A stretch of DNA of 39,489 bases from Chara braunii (Eukaryota; Streptophyta; Charophyceae; Charales; Characeae), in the NCBI GenBank assembly GCA_003427395.1, contig BFEA01000085.1, forward strand, positions 1,376,027 through 1,415,515. Reading direction: 5' to 3'. How positions within the stretch are numbered: the first letter of the stretch is position 1; every line of letters begins with the position of its first letter. The notes under the pieces were generated by a model. That model worked only from the letters and a program-made list of their open reading frames with translations, was not told where the DNA came from and searched no databases. Shown here piece after piece: positions 1 through 11,100 of the stretch. Made by a program: the position numbers and the translations under genes.

Positions 1-52
<52 letters not shown>

Positions 53-116
53 CAAGGGGGGGGGGGGCCCCCCCCCCCCCAAACACCCACCCAACACCAC
101 ACATCAGGGGGGAAAA

Positions 117-181
<65 letters not shown>
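1..181. repeat. Homopolymer / low-complexity window edge
   Basis: A run of about 52 T is followed by G and C homopolymers, a short C/A-rich piece and a second run of about 59 T. Nothing codes here. It may be a retroelement tail read on the opposite strand or an assembly artefact at a contig end. The blocks of single bases make an artefact plausible. Confidence 0.8.
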
Positions 182-184
<3 letters not shown>

Positions 185-305
185 CTTTTCAAAGGTAAAA
201 AAAAACAATTAAAAATATGGGGTTGTAGATCTTTTCAAGATCTATAACGCCCTATATATATATATATTTTTTATTTCCCCCTAAATCACCGTCCTACGAC
301 ATCGT

Positions 306-323
306 CCGTACGACGTCGTACGG
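306..323. repeat. Perfect 18-bp palindrome
   Basis: CCGTACGACGTCGTACGG equals its own reverse complement. It lies in a TACGAC-rich stretch just before the LINE reading frame. A smaller hairpin precedes it: tagatctt at 226-233, a 3-base loop, and aagatcta at 237-244. Function unknown. Confidence 0.7.
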
Positions 324-339
324 GGACGACACTGTCTGA

Positions 340-1568
340 GTCCAGTTCGATAACATCCAGCCGGGATTCCATAGCTTGCTGGTGGATAGATTGGGGAGGC
401 AGTACACAGCCAACAAGATCCTCAAATGGATCTTGCCGACGACGGAGTTCCTGGCGCCGCATTGTGGGTCTATGACAGCGGTGTTAAAGGTTAAAACGGA
501 CGACCCCCCAATTTTCCCACCAACATGGAAACTGCAGATTGAAAACAGAGTGGTGGAAGTGAGGGTGTCCACCAAGACCTCCCCGATCTGCTTCAGATGC
601 AGGGAACGGGGCCATATCGGAACAAATCCTCACTGTCCGAAGTTCCCAAAGCAGGCTAAAGAGAAGAAACTCCTGCCCAACATGTTGGTAGAGGTGGAAG
701 ACGCACCCGGCATATGGCCGGCATATGGTTCGTCGCAGACTCCAACTTTGACGGGTGGGTCTTCGATGAGAACCTAAACGAGCCAGATTGGGTATGGCAC
801 TATGTTGACCAGCAACCGACAGTAAAAAAAACAAAGATCTTTCCCCCAGCAGATAGCAGATGGCAGAAAAAAACGACTGGGAGATTCACAGGGAACCCAA
901 CAAAGATCAACTCTAAGCCGCTCACCTACTCTCGTATAATTAAGGAAGAGGAAATGCGGGAAGACCTGCTATGGGATCTAGACGCAATAAGGGAGCAAAC
1001 TGAGCAGGAATTCAACAAGGAACCAACTGTCTTTCGGGTCCAACTGGAAAATTTGGAACTAGTAACACAACGAAGCAAAAACAAAACGCAGACGGACAAC
1101 AAACGCACAATGAGGGATGATATCACACAAAGGATGGTTGAAGCGGGCCCAAAGAAACGAAATGCAGTGGATGTAAATGGGAAGGAGGATGTGAAGAGGA
1201 CAGCAGTCAACGAAGGCAGTAAGAATGGAACTTCCGACTCCATGGACGAGGGGGCAGTTGGGGGATCGGAAGGGGGCAGTAAAGGAACAGAGGACTCTTC
1301 CACGGACGGGGAGATTGCGTCCCAATGCTCTATGCGATGGCTTAGGGAATACGTGGAAAAGGTTAAGAGGGAAAGAGAGCACGCCTTCGACATTCGGGCA
1401 GCCTGCTTGAAACACGAAGAGAGATCTCAGAGAAACGGCAGGAAAGGTAGTATGGCCGGCCTAAAGAATTCCAGCAACCAGTTTGAATTGCTCCGCAAGG
1501 AGAAAGCGGAAGAATTTTCGGAATATACAACGTTCAGGTACGCAGAGAAGAAGAGGGCAAGAGATTAG
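340..1568 (+). pseudogene. LINE ORF1 (gag-like RNA-binding protein), frameshifted
   Basis: An open frame runs from 340 without a visible start codon. Its N-terminal part ends in a zinc knuckle, CFRCRERGHIGTNPHC (C-x2-C-x4-H-x6-C, around 591-640), as in plant LINE ORF1 proteins that bind element RNA. The frame then changes at a perfect 11-bp tandem duplication (707-717 and 718-728), and the downstream frame continues to the stop at 1566-1568 as a hydrophilic, Lys/Glu-rich chain. The 11-bp duplication by itself accounts for the frame change. No catalytic domain is expected or seen. Confidence 0.75.
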
Positions 1569-2657
1569 GGGGTGACAGACAAGAGACTATCCCCAACATC
1601 AGAGATGAAATCCAGGATCTGAGCCCAAAGAAGTGGAAGACTGGGAAGAACCAAAAAAAGAAGGGTTAAGAGTACAGAACAAGTAGGCACAGAAGAAGAA
1701 TTTGAGCGTTCCCGATTGGAAAAAGAGGCCGCAGTGGTCGTGTCCCAGACAGAGAAATTGCAGAAAAGGAACACAAATTACACACCAGAGTTCATCTCCA
1801 TCAGGCATATAGCCAATGGAGATGCTCCTTTGGTGGCGGACTTAGCGAAAGCGGCTCGTCTGACACTGCTTAACTTTGGCCTTTGATAGCGGCCAGCCTG
1901 GCCAGGTATGTTAGCAAGGTAAAAGAGTGGCAGATAGCCACTGATGTGTCCTTCAAAATCCCGATGTTCGATGAAGGCCAAAATGTGGCGAACATTCTGA
2001 GGGAGAAGGTGACTGCAAAAAGCCCTCTGGCATCTTTGAGACGGTTCCTTTAGAATCCGACCAGGAAGACAACCGCTCTTCCAATGGTCATGACAATCAT
2101 CAAACACAAGGAACTGATTCGAGGAGACACTCCCCTCGAGCGTTCTCTCCCTTGATAGCTAAGATGCCAGAGAAGACACAGCTGAAGTCTGGAATGCTAT
2201 GGAAACCATGGAGAACAGTGACAACTGTTCCCATCAGCATACTGGCAGGATTGGGGGTATCAGCTGAACTGGTGGCAGCATCGGTGGTCTATCTTGCCTA
2301 CACAGGGATGTTGGATGGGGATGATGACATTGACGCAAGAGCATATGCCACCAACTGGGACAGAGTTCTACAGAAGCGATGATTCGGAAGGCACACTGGA
2401 ACTGCGGGATGGGGATGATGTCATTGAGAAGGAAGGTGACGAGTTGTACTTAGATTCGGGAAAGGACATGAGTGAAAATGAGGGACCTTACAAGATAAAT
2501 GAGTCGGATGGAAAGCCGGAGGAAACAATGGTACAGGTTGCATTGGGGAATGAGACGGGAGACACGACAATGGGGATGGACACGGGTGAGCTTCCCCCCT
2601 CTTAGAATCCTTGTCCCAGGTAGATAGTGGTTGCTATGTGCTGGAGCAGCGGCTACG
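1569..2657 (+). other. Decayed region between LINE ORF1 and ORF2
   Basis: Short open pieces in changing frames (for example 1694-1885, 2152-2382 and 2294-2605) look like the broken end of ORF1 plus the spacer before ORF2. They are acidic/basic and hydrophilic and carry no domain that I recognise. I see no independent gene. Confidence 0.5.
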
Positions 2658-3520
2658 ATGGAGGACTTCATAAGAATTGTTAATTCAGGCGCAGATCGGG
2701 GGCATTGGAAGAATCAAGGTTTAGTTATTAGAAGCTGGAACGTCAACAGGCTCGGTAATATTGTAGATAAGGAAGATAAACTAAATGATCTCATCCGGGG
2801 TGTTACAGTGCACACTGCACAGTAAGAGAATGGCAGACATTATTCTACTACAGGAAACCCATCTAACCCTTTCAACTGAGCATATCAAAATTAGGTCCTT
2901 CTTAGCAAAAACGATGGGGGGTTTTAAAGACGAAATATGGGCAGCAGACAGTTTATTGAGTACAAAAGGGACAGCCATCCTGGTGCCCAGAGCGTCACGA
3001 ATCTACACGGCGGGAGCAGTCATAAGGAAGGAAGCGGATGCCAGCGAAGGGAGATGGTGCCGTACGCACTTTAGATGGAAAGAGGAAGAATTCACACTCT
3101 TCAGTATATATGCACCAAACGATCAATCAGAGAGGATGACCTTTTTGGACAACCTAAGTCGGCTGATCCCACCTTTACGGTCATGCATCTTAGTGGGCGA
3201 TTGGAATGCCACAATAGACCCTTCCACAAACCGGATTTCTAGGTCTTTCAACATCCAGAGCTCACAAAAGGCGATACCCATACAAAAACTAATAGTGTAT
3301 CACAGCCTAGTTGAACCTTACAGAACCCTACCCCCTACCAAGAGGGCCTTCACTCTTGTCAAAAAGAATCACACAAACCACACCGCCTTTTCCTTCATAG
3401 ACTACTTCCTGGTGTCGGAGACTCTGATGGGGCAGTCAAGGAAGCGGAAATTCTTCCCCTAGCACCATACCCAGGCCTGAACCACAAACCGATTGAACTT
3501 ACAATTTGCTTCAAACGGTT
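2658..3520 (+). pseudogene. LINE ORF2, AP endonuclease domain, frameshifted
   Basis: The ATG at 2658 is the likely ORF2 start. The endonuclease motifs appear in order: SWNVNRLGN near 2734, LLQETHL near 2845, VGDWNATID near 3195 and FSFIDYFLVSE near 3390. The last motif, normally SDH, is read as NHKPIEL near 3490 in a different frame. Family knowledge: this domain nicks target DNA to prime reverse transcription. The frame breaks near 2800-2825 (TAA at 2823) and again at the TAG at 3460. The replaced Ser-Asp of the last motif would in itself impair catalysis. Confidence 0.85.
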
Positions 3521-4183
3521 TGCAAGGAGAGGTGTCAGTTTTCATAAACTCAATAACTCTCTCTTGTTGAGCCAGGCCTTCCAGGGAGGGGTTGATGACT
3601 GTTGGCAGATTCAGAAAGATGTGCGCGCACCCATACAAGATCGATGGATATGGTTGCAGGAGAGTTATTCCACCCTATCTAAGACAGTGGCTAAGATTTC
3701 AAGGAAGTTAGCTTCCATAAGAAAACAAAGGAGACAAGTGCTCGAACCAGACCTGAAGATTGTTTGAGACCAATCTGATTGATAATCCCGGATCGTCCTT
3801 GTACACCGTCATCTTTGAAAAAGCACGGGAAGAATTGGTTGTGTGGCGATGGTGGAACTTAAAAGGACTGCAAGTAAGAGCCAAAATGAATGAATATGAG
3901 CTAAGTGAGTCCATGTCGAAGCACTTCTTCGCACGAATCAAAGCTAATTCAAGGGCCAATACTATAGAACGACTGAAAACCTTTCCTGATCTGGAAAACA
4001 GTCTCCGACAGCGAAAGAATATTAGGTATAGCCAAGGACTTCTACCAAGGACTTTACCAATCCAAGACCCCGACTCCAACTCCACCTAGCACAAGGGAAG
4101 CAAGACAAAGGATGTTGCAATATCTCAAACAAACGACAACGCCAGGGCAAGCGGAAGAGCTAGACAAACCGTTGACCTTGTAA
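3521..4183 (+). pseudogene. LINE ORF2 linker between endonuclease and RT, broken
   Basis: Two open pieces in different frames (to 3767, and 3760-4089) form a Lys/Arg-rich helical stretch of the type found between the endonuclease and the polymerase of plant LINEs. Stops at about 3767, 4089 and 4180 interrupt it. No separate domain is recognised. Confidence 0.6.
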
Positions 4184-5236
4184 GAACCACATCAGGCACT
4201 CAAAAGCATGAACAACAACAAATCACCTGGGATCGACGGGCTGACGAAAGAATTCTGGGAGAAATTCTGGCCACTTCTAGTAGGAGGGAACCTGCTTAAC
4301 TTCTACAATGATAGCTGGGCCAAAGGGGGGCTAGGAGAACTGATAAGTAGTAGCGTCATTACCCTGTTGTACAAGAAGGGAGATAAGGAACACATCAGGA
4401 ACTACAGGCCTATTTCCCTCCTGACGCTGCCATACAAAATTCTGGCCAAAGCCCTCTCCGCCCAAATAGTAAAAATCACAGGTAAATGCTTCCACATTGA
4501 TCAAACAGACTTTATTCCGGGGAGGTACATTCTGGATAATGTACTGACCCTTAATGAGGCAGCAAATAAGGTTAGAGAGAGGGGATAAACACAGCCATCC
4601 TTTTCTTTGACTTTGAGAAAGCGTATCACCAAGTGAACTGGTCTTTCTTAGATGCAAGTATGGAGAGGATGGGAGTGGGTCCAAACTTCAGGAAATGGGT
4701 GCGCATCTTATATAGCGATGCTATTGTCAGAAGGGTACCCAATTTCGGGGTCGGTCCGACAAGGGGATCTGCTAGCACCCTCTATTTCCCTGTTTGTTAT
4801 GGAGGCTATTGCCTCATTCCTACGCAAAGACCCGTCTATTCATAGACTCCCAGAAATCAATGTGGGGTCAGCCCACCACATGAACTTCCCGACGGTAATC
4901 ATGTTTGCAGATGACCTTACGGTTCTGATCAGAGCGTCGGACTCATCTTTCAGAACTCTGGCTAGAGCGATGGAGGCATTCAGGTTGGCCTCAGAAATGA
5001 CGATTAACTGGAAAAAGACGGTTGGTCGGTGGCTATCAGATGGCGATCCTCCCCTATTACAAGGTCCTGAGGCGGCCATGTCCTGGGAAACCCCAGATAC
5101 TCCCACCCATTATCTAGGCATACTTATGACAAGGGAGGGCATGGCCCCACAGATGGCTCTTAGCCAAACAGATCAACAAGCTAGGGAGATGGGGGAACGT
5201 TTCCCCTTCATTATTCGGGAGAGCCCTTGTTATTAA
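4184..5236 (+). pseudogene. LINE ORF2, reverse transcriptase domain, frameshifted
   Basis: RT motifs are seen in order: NNNKSPGIDGL near 4210, YRPISLL near 4400, FIPGRYILDN near 4510, FFDFEKAYHQVNW near 4603, GDLLAPSISLFVMEAI near 4765 and the catalytic FADD at 4914-4925. The family reaction is RNA-templated DNA synthesis primed from the nicked target. The catalytic Asp of motif A (FFD) and both Asp of FADD remain, but the usual Asp in AYDxV is His. A stop at about 4588 and a frame change near 4730 split the domain into three pieces. Confidence 0.9.
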
Positions 5237-6993
5237 TTCCTCGGTACTCTCTATGATGTGGTATATAGCGTCCATATGGACGGTACTGGACAGCTCAATC
5301 AGGGATCTCAACCGTAAAGCGCGCTGTCAGGAGACCCGAATAAAGAGAACTGTTTACCCAAAATTGCATGGCATTACATCACAAGGAAACCGCTAAAAGG
5401 GGGCCTAGGAATCATAGACCCTAAACAGGAAACAAAAGGCTCAAAAGCCCTTCAAGCCAAGTGGATAATCAAACTCCTGATGAAGCCAGATAGTGCATGG
5501 AACAAACTAGCCTTAGACAGCATCAGAACGATGGCTCCTGTAGCATCGCCAGACGACATGACGGGTCTCTTCTGGGTAATGACAAAGGAATGGAATCTGA
5601 GAACGGGACGGAGAAGTGCAAGAACAAGGCTCGGGGCTGTAGAAGCCAGGCCTCCCTCCCCATACTGGACGACCCTGCTTCGGATATGGAGGGAAATCCT
5701 GCCTAAAAAGACAAACAGACCACGGTCCAAAGACGAAGTCCTGAGACAACCGTTGTTTGGCAACCAATGGGTGACAGATGAAGGGGACAACCCCCTTCAG
5801 CTGGAACATAAATGGTTATCATGGGTCAAAAATGGGGTTTGGAAGGTTGGGCACCTACTGAAGGAGGAAACGAAGGAATGGGTTACGGAACAAGAGCTCA
5901 GCATACGACTGAAGGGGTGTCATAGACGTGGACTAAACCTGGCGTATATTATTGGCCTTATCCCTCAGGATTGGAAAGACCTCCTGAATGAGGATTCGCA
6001 GTGGAAACCTGCACAATGGGGGGTGAAGGTGCAAGAAATAACCCCCTTAAGGGCCTTCCAATTTTCCCACATGCAACAAGGGTCAAAGACTTGCGCTTTT
6101 TTTTCCTCCTTCCCGATTTCCCCCTCCAACCATGGTATGGCAACTATATTAAATAGAGAGGTCGAATCGTTAGTCATGGATTGCTTTCTTCTGAAGAAAG
6201 TAAAGAGTACTAGGATCTTGGCCAAAGTTACTTTTCAGACCAGACACCGTGATCCGTAACCTGGAATTTGATCCGAAGGAGTGGGCATGGACACCTAACA
6301 GAGAAAGGAACATAAAGGCCAATATCCCCATCCATGAGTACACAGTTAAACTGGGATATAAGCTCTTCCTAAGAACAAAGGACACAGACCCGGTAATTAA
6401 GAGCAGATGGCAGAAGCTGTTAGGGCAAGAGGCTGACAAAATTACCCAGATCCCATGGGAAAATTTCAAATCCATCAGAGTCATCAGACCCATAAAAATC
6501 AGGAGTTTGCAGTGGCCCATTGCCTATGCAGCCCTCCCGGTCAATCAATGGCTGCATGCTAGAAGACAGAGAAATGACCCCAACAGCACGGACCTTTGCA
6601 CAGTTTGTACGGAAGTGGCTCAAGAGAACATAGTACATTGCTTGATCCACTGTAGGGAAGCGACAGAATACTGGGCGAGGGCTTCAGCCCTGTGGGACTC
6701 CCTATTTCTCTCCCCCTTCCCCGAGCACCCTATCCAAGTTCTCCTCTGGACTAACATCCCGTTCCAGCGTCAAAAGACAGAGAGGTTGTGGTTCGGATTG
6801 GATCAGAAAGGTGACTTTGTGGGTCATTTGGAAAGAGAGATGCTGCAGAACTATTGAAGGGCTTTCCAATGCAAGGGAGAAAGTATGGGCGGAGACGAAG
6901 ACAATGATACAAGCAGAAATCCTTTGTAAATGGCGAAGGAGTCAAGCGATGCCCGAGGATGAGGAGCAACATAATAGGATAGGATCAGAATGA
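5237..6993 (+). pseudogene. LINE ORF2 C-terminus with zf-RVT-like zinc-binding region, broken
   Basis: The frame continues in pieces (5480-6259, 6249-6857, 6811-6993). Around 6597-6655 lies a Cys/His cluster, CTVC followed about ten residues later by HCLIHC. It is the zinc-binding signature found after the RT in plant LINEs (zf-RVT) and is followed by the usual tryptophan-rich tail, including LWVIWKERC near 6817. Frame changes near 6250 and 6815 break it. The stop at 6991-6993 probably marks the original ORF2 end. Confidence 0.8.
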
Positions 6994-7892
6994 AGTTTAC
7001 CAGGCTATGGCTTTTAAATGGCAGAGTGGCTGAGCTGAGGAATAATCACATACGATGGAAGGACTGGCACAACTCGGATTTATGCTGGAGAAATCAGCTC
7101 TTGAGGTAGGGGTTCAAGTCTGCTGAAGATCGGGAACGTGAGGTAGTGAGTGGAGTGGGTTTTAGACGCCTTCAATTGACAGGGATCTGGGTGGTGCAGG
7201 ACTGCGCCAAAGTACATCAGGTTGATGGCCGCAGCAAGCCAGAGAAGAGAGGCTTCGAGCAGGATTTAAGAATGAGGACCAGGGGTCTTCAGATGATACC
7301 GAAGAAAACAGGAATGGATAGGATATGCCTGTGGGCCAGCTTTCAAGAGGATTATCCAATGGTTGGCAGTGGAAGGGTTTGGGGTTTAAAGGGTTTTAGC
7401 TATGGGATCAGATCCTTGGAAGGAAAACTCCACGTGGAAGGATGAGATTAAGGGGGTCGGAGGAGTGGACAGTTTTAATGGCGACAAGAGGAAGGAAGGC
7501 ACTATGGAGCAGGCGGAGACCCACCCTGAGAAGTCTCAGCCAAGATGAAGGTCTAGCATTGAAGATAATGACCATACCCTTATAAGGGTAACATAAATAA
7601 AAAAGATTGGTGGGGTAGCTCTTTCTTGTTGATAGGGATAGATCTGGCAGATCTGGGATTTGATCCGAGAGGGAAGAGTGAAACATGGCAAGCTGACAGT
7701 CAATCCTCCAGAGGTCTGGAGTAATCAATGCTGTTGAGGGGTCCTTCGGCCAGACGGAAGGAAGCGTGTGTTGTTCATAATGTAAAGTTCATTCTGACTT
7801 GCCGGTGGAGTAGGAACCGGACTGACGCTCCCCAGAATGGAAAGGAGCCAGGACCGTAAGGCCCTGTTAAAAAAAAAAAAAAAAAAAAAAAA
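6994..7892 (+). other. LINE 3' untranslated region and poly(A) tail
   Basis: No convincing coding sequence. The stretch is G/A-rich and ends in 24 consecutive A (7869-7892), the expected 3' end of a plus-strand LINE. The A run gives the orientation. Confidence 0.65.
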
Positions 7893-8235
7893 CATTTTTT
7901 CAAGTTTTTTGGTTTTTATTTTTTTATCTAGATCGGAGAGGAATTTTGAAATGACCTCCAGCCAAATGTTGTTGGTGTTGTCATAATCTACAACATACTT
8001 CGTTTTCAGATTTTTTTTAGATGTTTTGTTTTTTTGGAAAAGTACCATATTTTTTACCATCCGGATATACTTCATCCGGTTTCATCCGGGCGGTATCATC
8101 CGCCTTGCAAATCCGGAAAATTAAAGGGTGTCCGGATATGCGGATTTGCTACCTAGATTTTAACCAATTGCAGTCAAAGCACCCATTCACAATATAACAC
8201 ACACAACAACAACAGTATACGGCACAATCAAATGG
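7893..8235. repeat. Non-coding, with a cluster of ATCCGG words
   Basis: No gene seen. ATCCGG occurs at 8059, 8074, 8084 and 8111, with a TCCGGATAT at about 8131. The arms gcaaatccg (8107-8115) and cggatttgc (8141-8149) form a perfect 9-bp inverted repeat. It could be a transposon end or a simple repeat. Confidence 0.5.
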
Positions 8236-8348
8236 GGAAGAAGAAGAAGAAGAAGAAGAAGAAGAAGAAAAAGAAGAAGAAGAAGAAGGTAGAAGCAGAA
8301 GAAGAAGCAGAAGAAGAAGAAGAAGAAGAAGAAGAAGAAGAAGAAGAA

Positions 8349-8380
<32 letters not shown>

Positions 8381-8389
8381 CAACCAAGA
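8236..8389. repeat. (GAA)n microsatellite
   Basis: An almost pure GAA array with a few GTA/GCA interruptions. The poly-Glu and poly-Lys reading frames through it have no other protein-like features and are treated as by-products of the repeat. Confidence 0.95.
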
Positions 8390-8399
8390 AACAAAATTG

Positions 8400-9010
8400 C
8401 AGAGAACCCGGACTAAGACCCGACTGGATTCATTCACCCACACATAACACCATCAGAAACACGGTCCCCATCTCTCGACCTCTGACAAGTGCTCCGTGTC
8501 AGAAATCATTCCAATTTTTTCTTTTTTGAAAAATAATTACGCTTTTGATTTTCCTTAGATCGCCGTTTCACACTTCTTCCATTTCGGACAAACCAAGCCT
8601 AAGAACGCAACCCCGTTCCCTCACACAATATTGCTACATCTGAAGCACACACCACATCTTCAGAATCCCTGACACAGTCGCTGTCAGAAATCATTTCGAT
8701 TTTCATTTTACGAAATCAGCCCTTGCACACTACGTACTTTTCAAATAAACCCAGCTTAAGATGCGGCCCGTTTCATTAACACGAAAGAATGCAACATCTG
8801 AAAACCATACCACGTTCTAACGTCTGACATCTACTGGGTCTCAAAATCATTTGGTTTTGTCTTCATTTTCCAATGCACCTTCCCCAGAACACAACCGTGT
8901 TCATTCACCGCACAGTAAAAGGTATGAACACCCGTCGCTCACACCACACCAACTCTGACAGATCCTCACGATGGCGGTATCCATTCTGACGATCTCAGAA
9001 AATCTCTGAA
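8400..9010. repeat. Diverged tandem array, unit about 130-190 bp
   Basis: A recognisable unit recurs at about 8477, 8664, 8820 and 8951. Each copy starts with a CTGACA word followed, in the first three, by tCAGAAATCATTt or a variant and a T-rich stretch. Between them lies a block containing aaCCaaGC, cccGtTtc and caacatCTGAA. The copies have drifted in length and sequence. No coding potential. The bases from 9010 to 9239 show nothing I recognise. Confidence 0.5.
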
Positions 9011-9239
9011 TTTGCACAAGCCCTCTCCTTTCACTGACACTTTTCTCGACCAGGCAGCCTATCCACTTGTCCACCAACCGCACAACCAAGTGTCGACAAA
9101 ACAAAGCTTTTCACAAGAAATATCAGTCGTCGATTTTCTCAATCGCACGCCCCAGGTTGGTGACGCTGGGATTTGTCAGCGCCCGTGGCTGATAAACTTT
9201 AATAGCATAGGTAAGATATAATGTCACAGACGAATCAAA

Positions 9240-9453
9240 ATTCAATAGTTGCACCAACGGGCCTAGCCCAGTCGCAACTATTGAATATTTAAAGGCTGCC
9301 GATGAAAAGAATACCGACCCCAGGCAACACCCCTGAATTGCCTGTTGAAAGGAAGGTCCGAGTTCGAATCCAGATACTATCAGATGAAAAGAATACCATC
9401 GTTCTGAATTGCCTGGGGTCGGTCAGTTCAATGATGATATCTAAAGGCTGCCG
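9240..9453 (+). repeat. Fold-back element containing a SINE-like B box
   Basis: A 13-bp perfect hairpin stem (9240-9252 with 9275-9287) is followed by a 15-bp perfect inverted repeat (9313-9327 with 9409-9423), a direct repeat of gatgaaaagaatacc (9301, 9383) and one of aaaggctgccg (9291, 9443). Between the inverted arms lies gagttcgaatcc, a good RNA polymerase III B box, in a stretch that matches the SINE-like sequence near 17490. It is probably a rearranged SINE or small fold-back transposon. Confidence 0.5.
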
Positions 9454-9662
9454 CCCTTCAAAAAAGGGTAAAGAATTAAATATTTGTTCTTTGTCTGTCT
9501 TCTTCAGCCTGCACCACATGCGAGTCAATTCAGAACTTCAGCTTACTTCCCTGTACTTCTCTCTGTGAAAAACAAAAAAGAGAAAACGCCCCCGAGATCA
9601 ACCCCTCAAAATTATGCAAGACCAGTTCATTGGAAGCTCAACTGGCTTGTATACGTCAGTTG

Positions 9663-9664
<2 letters not shown>

Positions 9665-9728
<64 letters not shown>
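9665..9728. repeat. (GA)n microsatellite, ends at a single N
   Basis: An uninterrupted GA array that ends at an ambiguous base (9729), so its length is uncertain in the assembly. Confidence 0.95.
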
Positions 9729-9920
9729 NTGAAGAGGCAACAGAAAAAAGGGGAGCGAAATCAAGCTTGAGATGATATGGCGCCCACGGTGGCAGAAGTT
9801 GCTTCACAATGTGATCGTACTAAGGATGCAACTGCGGTAAGCAAACACCACATCCCCTGTCTTGATTGGCCAGATCATGCCGCTTGAAAACCTTGCGCCT
9901 ATGTGACCATACCTTCATCA

Positions 9921-9944
9921 GACACACACACGCACACACACACA

Positions 9945-10028
<84 letters not shown>
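9921..10028. repeat. Compound (CA)n-(GA)n microsatellite
   Basis: A CA array (to about 9976) passes directly into a GA array (to 10028). The long reading frames of Ser-Leu or His-Thr across it are repeat artefacts. Confidence 0.95.
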
Positions 10029-10030
<2 letters not shown>

Positions 10031-10880
10031 ACACTCTGGAGTCGCAAGCGCAGGTAAACACAAAATCCAAGATATGGCACAATGTGCATTTGCACGGGAA
10101 GATGGATACCAACCATTGCACAGGACAAATGATGTCCAATGGCCCAACACTACATTAAAGAGACACGGTACCAGGAGGTATGCCTTGTTCTGAATCAGGA
10201 TGTTGCGACAGATGCTGCATGTAGAAATGACGTGAAGAATTTGAGTAGATGGCCCTTAGCCCAGCAGTCTGAAAGGCGAATCTCTCCATGCATGAGAACA
10301 TTTAGCCTTTCGTCCACTACTCAGTGACATCAGCTCGAAGTACTAGGTCTGCAAAAAAGCAGATGCCAAGCAAATCACGGCTAACTGCTGCTAGCGGCAG
10401 CGGGTGTCTAAACCAGTGCCGATGTCACAAGCGCACCATTTCACACAGCGCTTTCTTGAAGTGAAGCACTGTTCAGCCAGGTTCTAACCTGGTATATAGG
10501 AGCATTCCACCACGGGGATGAATACCAACCCATGCAATGAAACCTCTACACTACCGTAGAGAAAAGCCCAAGGCAGGGCGTGGAAGCTGCATCCTGCAAA
10601 TGTGTGTGATCTGCACATGTCTGTGTGCAACGATAGATAACAGCAAAGTGCAACAACCACACTGAAAAACGAAGGGACTTGAGGTTCGAGAAAGGAGAGC
10701 CCCCTTGACTTATTTAACAATTGCACAGAGGATAGCACTGAGAAGTTCGCGAACCAATACCAATCCAGGTGTTTGATGAGAAAACAAGCTGCCTCTCTTC
10801 CTAGCTCCTATATACATTATCCTATTGCAGAAATGAAAATACATACCGGCGGTTCCAGACGTAAATGTTGCCTGCATGCC

Positions 10881-11100
10881 ATGGTAGCAAAACAGGAGCT
10901 ACCAACATCTTCGATCTTGAATCATAATACTGCTCTCTCATTCCTGAAAGACGAGTCGGCAGCAAAACAGAAACTACCAGGTCTTCGATTTCACATTACG
11001 AGACTGACGTTTCACTCCAGAAAGACAAGTTCGCAGCAACACAGAAGCTTGATTAGAATCTTCGTGTTTTCGTGCAATGATTGATGTTCGCTGCTTTGCA
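10881..11100. repeat. Three diverged tandem copies, unit about 75 bp
   Basis: The word GCAGCAAAACAG or a close variant recurs at about 10884, 10959 and 11033. Each copy is followed by AgctACCA-like and ATCTTCGAT-like words and then by a GAAAGACgAG-like word. The spacing of 75 and 74 bp indicates old tandem duplication. Confidence 0.55.

Larger units (their letters stand above)
340..7892 (+). mobile_element. Degenerate non-LTR retrotransposon (LINE, L1-like plant type)
   Basis: The order of domains is that of a plant LINE: gag-like ORF1 with a CCHC knuckle, then an APE-type endonuclease, a reverse transcriptase with FADD, and a cysteine/histidine zf-RVT-like C-terminus, followed by about 870 bp of untranslated sequence and a poly(A) run at 7869-7892. 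Such elements copy themselves by nicking DNA and reverse transcribing their RNA at the nick. At least six frame changes or stops break the reading frames, so the copy is dead. The 5' boundary is uncertain because the sequence to its left is low complexity, and I could not find a target-site duplication. Confidence 0.88.

Noticed and set aside
8232-8447. Poly-Lys/poly-Glu open frame
   Set aside because: Produced by the GAA microsatellite; no conserved domain or flanking coding signal.
9484-10193. Several open frames of Ser-Leu, Arg-Glu or His-Thr repeats
   Set aside because: Artefacts of CA and GA microsatellites in which every frame is open.
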